A DNA stretch of 52,112 nt from Oscillibacter sp. (GCA_017527365.1 JAFXQD010000048.1:1-52112); one strand, 5' to 3'. Shown: positions 23,211-32,834, counted from the first letter of the stretch. Numbers and translations: made by a program. The notes: generated by a model not told the origin, from the letters alone.

Positions 23211-26200
23211 TCAGAAAAGCGTGATTTGGCTTGTGTCCGCCATGCCCGCGAACGCGCCCAGCCCTTTCAACTGTTCGATATGCGTCTTGGAAAGTTTCGC
23301 GCAGCAGAGCGAAAATTCCTCCACGGAGACGAATTTCTTTCCCTCGCGCTTCTCGACCGTATCCCGCGCCGCCGCCTCTCCCAGCCCGTGCACGGAGATG
23401 AACGGCGGCAGAAGCCCGTTTTCCGTAATCAGGAACTTAGTCGCGTCGGAACGGTAAATATCAATGGCGTCGAAGTGGAAGCCGCGCAGGTAGAACTCGT
23501 AGCAGACTTCCAGCGTCGTGAGCAAATTCTGCTCCGCGGAGGAGGCGTCCTTCTTGTTCTCAAGCTCGCGGATTTTGCGCTTGACGGCCTCCATGCCCGC
23601 GCAACAGTATTCGGCGTCGAAGGCTTTCGCCCGGACGGTGAAGAACGTCGCGTAGAACGCCAGCGGCTTGTGGACTTTGTACCACGCGATACGGAACGCC
23701 ATCATGACGTAGGCGACGGCGTGGGCTTTGGGGAAGAGGTAGCCGATTTTGGCGAGGGAGTCAATGTACCAATCGGGGACGCCGTGCTCCCGCATGGCTT
23801 CCTCCCAGCCCTCGTCGAAGCCGCCCTTCTTGACCTTGCCCTTTCTGACTTTCTCCATAATCTTGAAGGACATTTTCGGGTCAAGCCCCTTGGAAATCAG
23901 GTAAAGCATAATATCGTCGCGGCACCCGACCGTTTCCAATACGCTTGCCGTCCCGTTCATAATGTAGTCACGGGCGTTGCCAATCCAAACGTCGGTGCCG
24001 TGGGAGAAGCCCGACAGCCGAACAAGCGTGTTAAAGTCCTTGGGCTTGGTGTCCATGAGCATTTGCCTTGTAAATTTGGTGTTAAACTCCGGGATTGCCA
24101 CCGCGCCCGTATCGCCAAGGATTTCGTCGTGTTCGTATCCCAAAATCTTACTGCTGGTGAAAATGGACATGGTGTCGGGGTCGTCGAGCGGGATTTGTTG
24201 CGGGTCCTGCCCGGTCAAGTCCTGCATCATGCGAACCATGGTAGGGTCGTCGTGTCCGAGCATGTCCAGCTTTAGAATGTTGGCTTCCATGCAGTGGTAT
24301 TCAAAATGGGTGGTGATGATGTCGGAGTTTTCGGCGTCGGCGGGGCGCTGCACAGGGCAGAAGTCCTCAATATCCTTATCGTCGGGCACGACGACAAGCC
24401 CGCCGGGGTGCTGTCCAGTCGTGCGCCGCACGCCCACGCAACCTAACGCAAGGCGCTTCTTTTCGGCGTTGCAAGCCTCCAGCCCGTTTTCCTCCAAGTA
24501 TTTCAGCACGAACCCGAACGCGGTCTTGTCGGCCAACGTGCCGATTGTCCTGGCGCGGAATACCTGCTTTTCGCCGAACATCTCGATAGCGTGGCGGTGG
24601 GCGCGGGCTTGGTATTCCCCGGAAAAGTTCAGGTCGATGTCGGGGACTTTGCCGCCGCCGTAGCCGAGGAAGGTTTCAAAGGGGATGTCGAAGCCGTCCT
24701 TGACATAGGGAACCCCGCAGACAGGACACAATTTGTCGGGCATGTCCGCGCCGCAACCGTAGGAGCCGTCCGTGACAAATTCGCTTCCCTTGCATTTTGG
24801 GCAACGGTAGTGCGGCGGCAGGGAGTTTACTTCCGTAATGCCCGCCATATACGCCGCCAGCGACGAGCCCACGCTTCCACGCGAGCCGACAAGGTAGCCG
24901 TTTTCAAGGGAGCGTTGCACCAGCTTCTGCGCCGACATGTAAACCACGTCGTACTTGCCCAGAATGCCGCCCAATTCGACTTTCAAGCGGTCTGTGATAA
25001 GTTTCGGCGGATTGTCGCCGTAAAGCCTGCGCACTTTCTCCCATACCAAGTCGTTCAACTCCTGTTCGGAGTTTTCAAGGCGCGGCGGGAACAGTTCCGA
25101 CGGCAACAGCTCAAAGCGTTCCGCTTGGTCGGCTATCAGGCGCGTGTTGGAAACCACGACTTCATAGGCTTTCTTTTCGCCCAGATACGCGAACTCTTTC
25201 AGCATTTCGTCGGTAGTCTTGAAGTAAATCGGCAACGGCTCGTTTGCGTCGGCGAACTTTTTCGACGCCAGCAGGATACGGCGGTAAATCTCATCCTCCG
25301 GTTCCTGAAAGTGAACGTCCCCCGTCGCGCAGACGGGCTTCCCCAACTCCTCGCCCAACCGGACAATCGTCCGGTTGAACTCGCGCAAGTCCTCTTCCGA
25401 GCGGGCGTCGCCGTTGCGGAGCAGAAAGGCGTTGTTGCAAAGCGGCTGGATTTCAAGGTAGTCGTAAAAGGACGCGATACGCTTTAATTCGTCCCAGTCC
25501 TTATGGTCGACGACGGCGCGGAACAGCTCGCCCGCCTCGCAGGCCGAACCGATTAAGAGCCCTTCCCGGTGTTTGATAAGCTCCGTTTTGGGAATCGTGG
25601 GCATTTTGCGGAAATATTTCAGGTTGGAATCGGAAATCAACTGGTAAAGGTTCTTCAACCCGGTCTTGTTCCGCGCAATCAGGATGATATGGCGGGGGCG
25701 GCGGTTGGCTTTCGTGTTCAACGGGCGCAGTTTCAGCATTTCGGCGTTGATTTCCTGCAAGTTGCGAATGCCCTTGGCGCGGAGCATGTCCCAAAACGGG
25801 ACGAGCATATAAGCGACGGTCGCGGCGTCGTCTCCGGCGCGGTGGTGGTTGAACTCCGGCAGTTGCAGGCGTTCGGCTACCATGTCGAGCTTGTGCTTCT
25901 TCATGTCCGGCAGGAGGTTTTGCGCGAGAATCAGGGAATCAATATAAACGGGGTCGAAGTCCAGCCCGTTTGCGGCGCACCCGGCGCGGATAAAGCCAAT
26001 GTCAAACTCTGCGTTGTGGGCGGCCAAGGGGCGCCCGCGCACGAAGCCCAGAAACGCGGTCAAAGCCTCTTTTTGGGACGGCGCGTCTTTCAGCATATCG
26101 TCGGTAATGCCCGTCAGCGACACGATTTCCGGAGTAAGCGGGCGTCCGGGGTTGGCGAACGTCTGGAAGCGTTCCGCGACTTTCCCGTCTTTCAGCACGA

Positions 26201-27344
26201 CCGCGCCGATTTCCGTGATAAGCTCCCTGTCAACTCTCAACCCTGTGGTTTCGATGTCGAAGCATACGATTTCCGATTCCAGCGGCGCGTCTTGCGTCCC
26301 GTGCACGGCTATGCGGTCGTCCAGATTGTTGACAAAATACCCCTCCATGCCGTACAGGATTTTGATTTTGTCCCCGGCGGCGCGCCAAGCGTCGGGGAAC
26401 GACTGCGCCACGCCGTGGTCTGTGATTGCAATCGCGGGGTGCCCCCAGCGGATGGCGGTTTGTATGACAGATTTCGTATCCGTGAGGGCGTCCATGTTCG
26501 ACATTTTTGTATGCAAGTGCAGTTCGACGCGCTTTTCCGGGGCGGTATCCTCCCGCTCCTTGTGGGAAATCACGTTAATATTGGATGGGTGCAGTTGGAT
26601 GTCTTTCCCGTCCCAAGTCGGCTCCATGCGCCCCTGCACGCACAGCCACATTCCCGGCTTTATCTGCCCTTCCAGCGCCTCCGCCTCTTTCGCCGACGCG
26701 TTTTTCTGTACGGTGACGGAGTTCGTGTAGTCGGTCATTTCAAAGCTCACGCGCCACAGCCCCTGACGGCGCGTCTCGCGGCTCTCGAACGAAAACACCT
26801 TCCCGGCGACGGTCGCGCCGCCCATTTTGAGGTTGAGTTCCTTCATGGCTACGGGGCGCGTGCGGATGGGATTCCCCATGAGGACTTTTTCGGCTTTGGG
26901 CGCCTCGGATTTCCCGGACGCCTTGCCGCCGTTGCCGGACGGCTTGCCGTTTCCGCCGCGATTTCCGCCGCCCGACGGCTTGCCGCTTCCGCCCGCGCCG
27001 CCCGACGGTTTCCCGGCGGCGCCGGACGCTTTCGCGCCGCTATTCGCGGGCTTGCCGCTTGCGCTCGCGGCGGGGACGTAGGGCGCGGCGCGGAAATCCG
27101 GCAGGGCGCGGGCGGACATGCGTAAGTCTGCTTCCGCGAAGCCGTAGGATTTGCGGATAGCCTCGCGCAGTGCGCGGCAGTCGTCCTCGGTGAGCAGGGA
27201 TTCCAGATTCACGCTCAAACGGATTCGCAGGGCTTTGAGGTCAATGACGCTTTCCGTCACCTCAGACCCGGCTAGTTTCAGCCGCAGGGACGGGCGCAAC
27301 GGCAACGCCGGAAACATCCGCAACAACGAAACGGAATTTGTCAT
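23211..27344 (-). CDS. polC: PolC-type DNA polymerase III alpha subunit
   Basis: The replicative polymerase of low-GC Gram-positive lineages, 1377 residues. Order: N-terminal region (1-90), a Gly/Lys/Pro/Ser-rich linker (about 92-153), OB domain (about 160-265), first part of PHP (ELHLHTKMSNMDAL at 274-287), an inserted DEDDh proofreading exonuclease (CFDIETTGL at 361-369, NAEFD, HRAGDD), rest of PHP, then the polymerase with a four-cysteine zinc site (CPKC ... CPVC), GSRGSVGSSLAAYM and the catalytic PDIDLNFSG. It ends in a helix-hairpin-helix region. All key residues look intact. AAAGGAGG lies 5-6 bases before the ATG. The gene sits 21 bases after ispG in a long operon. Confidence 0.97.
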   Translation of the reverse strand: MTNSVSLLRMFPALPLRPSLRLKLAGSEVTESVIDLKALRIRLSVNLESLLTEDDCRALREAIRKSYGFAEADLRMSARALPDFRAAPYVPAASASGKPANSGAKASGAAGKPSGGAGGSGKPSGGGNRGGNGKPSGNGGKASGKSEAPKAEKVLMGNPIRTRPVAMKELNLKMGGATVAGKVFSFESRETRRQGLWRVSFEMTDYTNSVTVQKNASAKEAEALEGQIKPGMWLCVQGRMEPTWDGKDIQLHPSNINVISHKEREDTAPEKRVELHLHTKMSNMDALTDTKSVIQTAIRWGHPAIAITDHGVAQSFPDAWRAAGDKIKILYGMEGYFVNNLDDRIAVHGTQDAPLESEIVCFDIETTGLRVDRELITEIGAVVLKDGKVAERFQTFANPGRPLTPEIVSLTGITDDMLKDAPSQKEALTAFLGFVRGRPLAAHNAEFDIGFIRAGCAANGLDFDPVYIDSLILAQNLLPDMKKHKLDMVAERLQLPEFNHHRAGDDAATVAYMLVPFWDMLRAKGIRNLQEINAEMLKLRPLNTKANRRPRHIILIARNKTGLKNLYQLISDSNLKYFRKMPTIPKTELIKHREGLLIGSACEAGELFRAVVDHKDWDELKRIASFYDYLEIQPLCNNAFLLRNGDARSEEDLREFNRTIVRLGEELGKPVCATGDVHFQEPEDEIYRRILLASKKFADANEPLPIYFKTTDEMLKEFAYLGEKKAYEVVVSNTRLIADQAERFELLPSELFPPRLENSEQELNDLVWEKVRRLYGDNPPKLITDRLKVELGGILGKYDVVYMSAQKLVQRSLENGYLVGSRGSVGSSLAAYMAGITEVNSLPPHYRCPKCKGSEFVTDGSYGCGADMPDKLCPVCGVPYVKDGFDIPFETFLGYGGGKVPDIDLNFSGEYQARAHRHAIEMFGEKQVFRARTIGTLADKTAFGFVLKYLEENGLEACNAEKKRLALGCVGVRRTTGQHPGGLVVVPDDKDIEDFCPVQRPADAENSDIITTHFEYHCMEANILKLDMLGHDDPTMVRMMQDLTGQDPQQIPLDDPDTMSIFTSSKILGYEHDEILGDTGAVAIPEFNTKFTRQMLMDTKPKDFNTLVRLSGFSHGTDVWIGNARDYIMNGTASVLETVGCRDDIMLYLISKGLDPKMSFKIMEKVRKGKVKKGGFDEGWEEAMREHGVPDWYIDSLAKIGYLFPKAHAVAYVMMAFRIAWYKVHKPLAFYATFFTVRAKAFDAEYCCAGMEAVKRKIRELENKKDASSAEQNLLTTLEVCYEFYLRGFHFDAIDIYRSDATKFLITENGLLPPFISVHGLGEAAARDTVEKREGKKFVSVEEFSLCCAKLSKTHIEQLKGLGAFAGMADTSQITLF

Positions 27345-27365
27345 ACTGCCTCCTTTCCCGACGCG

Positions 27366-28403
27366 TCAGAGCTTTTCGACTTCCTCCATGAGCGCGTCCA
27401 GAAGCCGCGCCTCCGGGACTTTGCAAAGGATTTGCCCCTTGCGGAAAACCAGCCCTTCCCCGTCGCCGCCCGCAATGCCAATATCGGCGGCGGACGCCTC
27501 GCCGGGGCCGTTCACCGCGCAGCCCATGACCGCCACCGTGATGTTTTTCCCGCAGCCGCGCAGGCGCCGCTCGGCTTCCTCGGCAAGCGGTATAAGGTCA
27601 ATGCGGGTGCGCCCGCAGGTGGGGCAGGCGATTAAATTCACGCCCTCCTTGCGCAGTCCGGCGGCTCGCAGGATTTTTTTCGCGGCGTACACTTCCTCTA
27701 TCGGGTCGGCGGTCAGCGTCACGCGGACGGTATCGCCGATTCCCATGCACAACAGCCCGCCGATTCCCATGGCGGACTTTATCAGCCCCATGGACGGCGT
27801 CCCCGCCTCCGTCACGCCCAAATGCAAGGGGTAGTCCGTGCGTTCGGACAACAGCCGATAGGCGGCGATAGTCAAGGGAACGTCCGAACACTTGACGGAA
27901 ATGCAAATGTCGTCAAAGCCGAACCTGTTCAGCAGTTTGACGTGCCCCATGGCGCTTTCGACTAAGGCTTCCGCCGTGACGCCGTTATACTTGGCGCGCA
28001 ACTCCTTTTCCAGCGAACCGCCGTTCACGCCGATTCTAATCGGGATGTTCCGGGCGCGGCAGGCGTCGGCGACGGCCTTCACGCGCTCCCCGCCGCCGAT
28101 ATTGCCGGGGTTAATGCGTATGGCGTCGGCGCCGCGCTCCGCGCACATCAACGCCAATTTGTAATTGAAATGAATGTCTACAATAAGCGGAATCGAGATT
28201 TCCGCCTTGATTTTGTCCACGGCTTGCGCGGCGGCCTCGTCCGGGACTGCCACGCGGATAATCTCGCAACCCGCGCTTTCCAGCGCGTGAATTTGCGCGA
28301 CGGTCGCGGCTACGTCGTCCGTGCGCGTGTTGCACATGGACTGTATCGACACCGCCGCCCCGCCGCCTACGGCAACCTTGCCGACGTAAAGGCGTTTTGT
28401 CAT
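27366..28403 (-). CDS. ispG: 4-hydroxy-3-methylbut-2-en-1-yl diphosphate synthase (flavodoxin)
   Basis: IspG is a 4Fe-4S enzyme converting MEcPP to HMBPP, the penultimate MEP step. The 345-residue protein has the TIM-barrel half with VAVGGGAAVSIQSMCNTRT (N-terminus), INPGNIGG near 98-105, and the cluster-binding half with CPTCGR and GCAVNGPGEA. Length matches the short bacterial two-domain form. Its ATG overlaps the stop codon of the GNAT gene (ATGA), so it is probably translated by coupling; its own ribosome binding site is weak. Confidence 0.97.
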   Translation of the reverse strand: MTKRLYVGKVAVGGGAAVSIQSMCNTRTDDVAATVAQIHALESAGCEIIRVAVPDEAAAQAVDKIKAEISIPLIVDIHFNYKLALMCAERGADAIRINPGNIGGGERVKAVADACRARNIPIRIGVNGGSLEKELRAKYNGVTAEALVESAMGHVKLLNRFGFDDICISVKCSDVPLTIAAYRLLSERTDYPLHLGVTEAGTPSMGLIKSAMGIGGLLCMGIGDTVRVTLTADPIEEVYAAKKILRAAGLRKEGVNLIACPTCGRTRIDLIPLAEEAERRLRGCGKNITVAVMGCAVNGPGEASAADIGIAGGDGEGLVFRKGQILCKVPEARLLDALMEEVEKL

Positions 28404-28909
28404 AATTTCACTTCTTCCCGCAACAGCGAATATATGCAGCTATCCAAAAGTTCGCCGCGCTTCCAGACGCTTTGCCTTAAGATTCCTTCAGGCGTGAAGC
28501 CGTTCTTCTCAACGACGCGCCGGGAGCCGATATTCCGGGCGTTGATTTGCGCCTCAATGCGCACGATGTCGAACCGTGCGAACGCCTCCCGGCAGATTTG
28601 CCCGACGGCGGCGGTCATGATTCCGCGCCCCCAGAATGGCTTTGCAAGCCAGTCGCCCAAAACGGCGGTGCGGCGGCGGATGTCGGTCTGCGGGAACGCG
28701 CCGACGCTTCCGACCGCCTCGCCGCCAATCACGACGGCGCGGCAGAGTTGCGTTTCCTCCTTGGCGATACAGTCCCGGATATACGATTCCGCGTCGGAGA
28801 GCGCGTAAGGGTAGGGGAAAACGTCGGTCAGGTTCGCGGACACGTCGGGGTCGTTGGCGTAACGCGCCAGCGATTCGGCGTCCGACAGCCGCCACGGGCG
28901 CAGTTCCAT
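28400..28909 (-). CDS. GNAT family N-acetyltransferase (RimJ/RimL-like)
   Basis: The 169-residue protein has the acetyltransferase_3 pattern: an N-terminal LRPWRLSDAESLARYANDP, the acetyl-CoA loop AKPFWGRGIMTAAV (about 88-101), and the C-terminal NIGSRRVVEKNGFTPEG (about 124-140). Relatives acetylate ribosomal protein N-termini or small molecules; the substrate cannot be told. It overlaps ispG by 4 bases and follows rseP by 14 bases. An AAAGGAG site is present. Confidence 0.9.
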   Translation of the reverse strand: MELRPWRLSDAESLARYANDPDVSANLTDVFPYPYALSDAESYIRDCIAKEETQLCRAVVIGGEAVGSVGAFPQTDIRRRTAVLGDWLAKPFWGRGIMTAAVGQICREAFARFDIVRIEAQINARNIGSRRVVEKNGFTPEGILRQSVWKRGELLDSCIYSLLREEVKL

Positions 28910-28923
28910 TGCAAACGCTCCTT

Positions 28924-30003
28924 TCAGCCCTTGAACAGCTTGATAACGTCCTGTACCGTCACCAGAAGCATGAGCGTCAGCAGAGCCGCCATGCCCGCGG
29001 CGTTGACCGCCATTTGATACTTTTCCGGCACGGGCTTGCGGAACAGAGCGATGGAAATCTGGTCAAGGAACAGGAACAGCACGCGCCCGCCGTCGAGCGC
29101 GGGGAAGGGCAACAGGTTCATCACCGCCAAGTTCACCGCGAGAAGCGCGGCGAAATAGAGGATGCTTTCGGCGGCGTCTCTTGCGGTCTCCGACTGTTCG
29201 CCCATTTGCGTCATGGTCGAGACAATCCCGACGGGCCCCGTCAAATCTTTGACGGACGCGCCGCCCGTGAAGAGTTGCGCGAGGCTGAAACGCACTAACT
29301 GCACGAAGTCCAGCGCCTGAAGCCACGTATAGCGGAGCTTATTGGCGAACGTCGCCTCCTCCGCGTGTACGCCGACATAAAGCCCGAAGCCCGTATATTC
29401 TTCCCCGTTGGAACCCGCGTAGGTTTGGCGCGTCATGGGGAAGTCGTTTAACGTCACCTTTTGCCCGTCCCGGATGACCGTAAGGTCAATCGTGTCGCCC
29501 TTGTGGAACGACAGGAACAGGGACGCGTCGCCGCGCACATAGGTGCGGTAGCCGTCGATTTTATAGAACACGTCGCCGGGCATGAGCCCGCTTTCGCCCT
29601 CCAGCGGGAAGCCGTCGGCGAAGCCGGAGATTTCGTCCGTAAGGAACGCCCCCGCCCCGCTGTACAGGGCAAGGATAATCACGACGCCCGTTAAGAAGTT
29701 CATAAACGCCCCGGCGACAAGAATCAGGAACTTTTTCCACGCCTTTTGGCGCACAAAGGAACGTTCGTTTCCGGTGTCCTCGTCCTCGCCCTCCATGGCG
29801 CAGTAGCCGCCGAAGGGCACGGCGCGAAGGGAATAGAGCGTTTCCTTGCCCTGCTTCTGCCAGATGAGCGGCCCCATGCCGATAGAGTATTCGTTGACCT
29901 GCACGCCGCAGAGTTTCGCCACGACGCAGTGCCCAAACTCGTGGGAGGCGATTAAAAAGCCGAAAATCAGGATAGCCGCTAAAATATAGATGATAGTTGA
30001 CAT
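28924..30003 (-). CDS. rseP: RseP-type M50 site-2 protease
   Basis: This polytopic zinc protease has HEFGH near residue 21-25 in the first helix, a PDZ domain in the middle (about 125-215), and the second M50 motif NLLPFPALDGG near the C-terminus. Homologues (RasP/YluC in Bacillus) cleave anti-sigma factors and signal-peptide remnants in the membrane. I chose ATG at 30003 (359 residues) because an AGGAG site lies 5 bases upstream; an in-frame GTG at 30009 lies inside that site. It is between dxr and a GNAT gene; the cdsA-dxr-rseP-ispG order is common in Firmicutes. Confidence 0.95.
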   Translation of the reverse strand: MSTIIYILAAILIFGFLIASHEFGHCVVAKLCGVQVNEYSIGMGPLIWQKQGKETLYSLRAVPFGGYCAMEGEDEDTGNERSFVRQKAWKKFLILVAGAFMNFLTGVVIILALYSGAGAFLTDEISGFADGFPLEGESGLMPGDVFYKIDGYRTYVRGDASLFLSFHKGDTIDLTVIRDGQKVTLNDFPMTRQTYAGSNGEEYTGFGLYVGVHAEEATFANKLRYTWLQALDFVQLVRFSLAQLFTGGASVKDLTGPVGIVSTMTQMGEQSETARDAAESILYFAALLAVNLAVMNLLPFPALDGGRVLFLFLDQISIALFRKPVPEKYQMAVNAAGMAALLTLMLLVTVQDVIKLFKG

Positions 30004-30027
30004 AAACACTCCTGTTTGTTGATGGGA

Positions 30028-31158
30028 TTAGAACACCTGACGGCGGGCGGCGACGTCCGCGTCCAAGATGTCCTGCAAGGTGGGATGTTGCGTGACCGGG
30101 ACGGTTTCCAGCGCCCGCGACACCAAGCGCGGGATGTCGTAGAACCCGATGCGGTCGCGCAGGTACAGTTTGACCGCCTCCTCGTTGGCGGCGTTGAGGA
30201 CGGCGCAAGCCGTGCCGCCCGTTTTGGCGGCTTCCTCCGCCAGCCCCAAGCAAGGGAACGCCGCCCTGTCAGGCTCGGCGAAGGTCAGCGGCGGGCAGGA
30301 GAGCAAATCCAGCGCGTCGGCGGGGCCCTCCAGCCGTCGCGGGTAGGTCAGCGCGTATTGTATCGGAAGGCGCATGTCGGGGGCGCCCAGTTGCGCGAGC
30401 ACGGCGCCGTCGCGGAACTCGACAAGGGAATGCACAATGCTTTGACGGTGAATCACGACATGAACCTTTTCCAACGGGAGGCCGTAAAGGCGCATGGCCT
30501 CGATGACTTCCAAGCCCTTGTTCATGAGCGTGGCGCAGTCCACGGTGATTTTCGGACCCATGCGCCAGTTGGGATGTTTCAGGGCGTCGGCGGATGTCAT
30601 GGGCGCCATTTCCTCCCAAGTTTTGCCGTAGAAGGGGCCGCCCGAACAGGTCAGAATCAGCCGCTTGACTTCCCCCATGTCCTGCGTGACGCGGAGGCAC
30701 TGGAAAATAGCGGAGTGTTCGGAATCCACGGGGATAATCTCCGCGCCGTACTTCTGCGCGGTTTCCATGACGAGTTCCCCCGCGCAGACCAAGGTTTCCT
30801 TGTTCGCCAAGGCAATGCGTTTTCCGGCGCGGATAGCCGCCAGCGTGGGGGTGAGCCCCGCCATGCCGACAACCGCCGTGACGACGGTGCCGCCCATGAC
30901 GGCGGCCTCCGACAGCGCCCCGGCGCCCCCCGCGACTTTGATTCCCGTGTCCGCCAGCCTTACCGCCAAATCTTCCGCCGCCGCCTCGTCCGCCATTGCC
31001 GCCATGCGCGGGCGGAATTTCCGCGCCTGTTCCTCCATGCGCTTTACGTCCGAGTTCGCCGTCAAGGCCTCCGCTTTCAACCCCAGCTTTTCGACGACAT
31101 CCAGCGTCTGCCGTCCGATAGAGCCCGTGGAGCCGAGGATTGAGATTGTCTTATTCAT
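30028..31158 (-). CDS. dxr: 1-deoxy-D-xylulose 5-phosphate reductoisomerase
   Basis: DXR makes MEP from DXP with NADPH. The 376-residue protein starts with the nucleotide-binding SILGSTGSIGRQTLDV, has LANKETLVCAGELV (about 118-131), the metal-binding IIPVDSEHSAIFQ (about 140-152), the flexible-loop GGPFYGKTWEE (about 172-182), and HPNWRMGPKITVD (about 194-206). All are typical. A GGAAGAGAGG site lies upstream of the ATG at 31158. It follows the traX-like gene by 24 bases. Confidence 0.97.
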   Translation of the reverse strand: MNKTISILGSTGSIGRQTLDVVEKLGLKAEALTANSDVKRMEEQARKFRPRMAAMADEAAAEDLAVRLADTGIKVAGGAGALSEAAVMGGTVVTAVVGMAGLTPTLAAIRAGKRIALANKETLVCAGELVMETAQKYGAEIIPVDSEHSAIFQCLRVTQDMGEVKRLILTCSGGPFYGKTWEEMAPMTSADALKHPNWRMGPKITVDCATLMNKGLEVIEAMRLYGLPLEKVHVVIHRQSIVHSLVEFRDGAVLAQLGAPDMRLPIQYALTYPRRLEGPADALDLLSCPPLTFAEPDRAAFPCLGLAEEAAKTGGTACAVLNAANEEAVKLYLRDRIGFYDIPRLVSRALETVPVTQHPTLQDILDADVAARRQVF

Positions 31159-31182
31159 CGCGCATTGCGCCTCTCTTCCTTG

Positions 31183-31965
31183 TCATGTCAACAGCTGCTT
31201 GAACAGCGTGTCTTGGAGCGCGTAGAGCGCCAGCAGGTGGGCGGGGTAGAAGCCGTAGAAGAACCATTTGGGCAGGCGGTACCGCCCGCGCTCGCCGTTG
31301 TAGAGCAGGATTGGGGCGGCGGAAACTATGCCGTAGAGTTCGATAACCCAGCCGTGGGAATGGTCGTAAAGCGCCATCCAGAGAACCGCGCCGACAACCG
31401 CGCCGATATTCCGGGCGAACTGCCCCACCGAATAGCGCCGCGCCGCCTCTTCCCCGGCGAACATCAGGACGACCAGCAGGACGCCCCATAAATGGTAATC
31501 CGTTTCGAGGGCTTCGGCGGCGGCGAGCCCCGCCGCTATGGGCAACAGGGAGAGCGGCAGGCGCAGGAAGCGGGAGACGGGGCCGCGCTCCAAGCGCGCC
31601 CAGAGCGCGTCCAGCGACATCAGAACCAGAAGCCCTATGGACAGCGTCCAGAAAATATTCTGCGTGTCGTTGCGCGTGTCCCAGCCCGTCAGGGCGAGGT
31701 CGAACGGGATTTCCGAGAGCATGGAGAAAATCAGCAGGTTCCGCAGGTACGCCCAGCGGTCGCGGGTATAGCGAAAGCCCTCAATCAGCAGGAAAACGAA
31801 AATCGGAAACGCAATCCGCCCTATATAGCGCATACGCAAATAGGCTTCCGTCCAGCCGAGCCACTTGTAGCAGACAACGCCCGTGTGGTCAACGAACATG
31901 GTGACAATGGCAATCCATTTTAACGAGAGGGCGCTTACGCCGCTTTTGCGCGCCGCCAGTTCCAT
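31183..31965 (-). CDS. TraX family integral membrane protein
   Basis: The 260-residue protein has about seven to eight transmembrane segments and the TraX-family N-terminal signature LKWIAIVTMFVDHTG, followed by RIAFPIFVFLLIEGFRYTRD and IPFDLAL. TraX of plasmid F acetylates pilin; chromosomal homologues in Firmicutes are common and their substrate is unknown, so the name does not imply conjugation here. I chose ATG at 31965 because AAAGGAAG lies just upstream; a longer start at 31998 would overlap cdsA. Being between cdsA and dxr suggests an envelope or lipid role, by inference only. Confidence 0.87.
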   Translation of the reverse strand: MELAARKSGVSALSLKWIAIVTMFVDHTGVVCYKWLGWTEAYLRMRYIGRIAFPIFVFLLIEGFRYTRDRWAYLRNLLIFSMLSEIPFDLALTGWDTRNDTQNIFWTLSIGLLVLMSLDALWARLERGPVSRFLRLPLSLLPIAAGLAAAEALETDYHLWGVLLVVLMFAGEEAARRYSVGQFARNIGAVVGAVLWMALYDHSHGWVIELYGIVSAAPILLYNGERGRYRLPKWFFYGFYPAHLLALYALQDTLFKQLLT

Positions 31966-31985
31966 ACGCTCTTCCTTTCTAACGC

Positions 31986-32783
31986 CTATGCAATCCAAGA
32001 CAGCGCGAACTCCGCGACGGGCGCGACGAACAGCACGCTGTCAAAGCGGTCCAACACGCCCCCGTGCGCAAAAAACACGCGCCCGTAGTCCTTTATCCCG
32101 TACTGCCGCTTAATCAGGGAAAAGCTCAAGTCCCCTAATTGCGAGACGACGCCGCAGGCAAGGGAAAGCGCCGCGACCCAAAGATAGCCCGTCGCGCCGC
32201 CGCCGAAACGCCGGAACAGGAACGCGAAAACCAGCCCGCCGAGGACGTTTCCCAGCAAGCCGCCTACGGCGCCCTCTACGGTCTTATGCGGGCTTACAAT
32301 CGGCGCGAGTTTGTGCCGTCCGAAGGAACTCCCCGCCAGATACGCCCCGGAATCGCAGGAAAAACTCAGGACAAACGGCAGGAGCAACAGCGCCCTTGGG
32401 GCGCCGCCGCTTTCCATGCGCAGGAAGGAGGCGAAAGAATAGGCGATAGGAATGCCGGCGAACAGCGCCGCCGCGATTTGCTCAAACTTTACCTTCCCGC
32501 CTTGGCTGATTGCGTAGGCGAACAGGAGCATGATTTCCGCCGCCCACAGAAGCGCCGGGGATTCCGCCGTCAGGAAGCCCCAAAGGATTGTAAACGCGGG
32601 CAGGGCGGCGCTTAAGGCTGTCATGACGCTCCGGCTTTCGCCGCTCACGCATTTTTGCAGTTCAAACCCGGCCAGCGCCGCCAACGCGCACAGCGCGGCG
32701 CAGATAAGCCAATCGGGCGCCCATAGTATTATCAGGATGAGCAGAGGAATGCCGACGACGGCGACAAGGATTCTTGAGTTCAT
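31986..32783 (-). CDS. cdsA: Phosphatidate cytidylyltransferase
   Basis: CdsA makes CDP-diacylglycerol for phospholipid synthesis. The 265-residue protein has about eight membrane segments and the C-terminal family signature SLIKRQYGIKDYGR...HGGVLDRFD (about 222-249), including the two aspartates that bind metal. The upstream SCDSGAYLAGSSFGRHK segment (about 144-160) is also typical. An AGGAG site precedes the ATG. It follows uppS by 51 bases, the usual uppS-cdsA order. Confidence 0.96.
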   Translation of the reverse strand: MNSRILVAVVGIPLLILIILWAPDWLICAALCALAALAGFELQKCVSGESRSVMTALSAALPAFTILWGFLTAESPALLWAAEIMLLFAYAISQGGKVKFEQIAAALFAGIPIAYSFASFLRMESGGAPRALLLLPFVLSFSCDSGAYLAGSSFGRHKLAPIVSPHKTVEGAVGGLLGNVLGGLVFAFLFRRFGGGATGYLWVAALSLACGVVSQLGDLSFSLIKRQYGIKDYGRVFFAHGGVLDRFDSVLFVAPVAEFALSWIA

Positions 32784-32834
32784 CAGACTATTCTCCTATG
32801 AAAATACGCGTTCCCGCCCGCGACGGCATTTCCG

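Noticed and set aside
26895-27068. Repetitive DNA as a CRISPR or minisatellite array
   Set aside because: It is in frame inside polC, the units are short and irregular, and there are no spacers of regular length.
25569-27125. Long plus-strand frame (518 codons) opposite polC
   Set aside because: Long antisense frames are common in GC-rich DNA; this one has no family signature and lies fully inside an intact polC. The same applies to plus-strand frames opposite 37787-39286, 41137-42888 and 43936-45540.
30004-30009. GTG start for rseP
   Set aside because: The GTG is part of the AGGAG ribosome binding site that serves the ATG at 30003.
31183-31965. TraX as a sign of a conjugative element
   Set aside because: No other transfer, relaxase or integrase genes are present and the gene sits in a housekeeping operon; TraX homologues are widespread on Firmicutes chromosomes.
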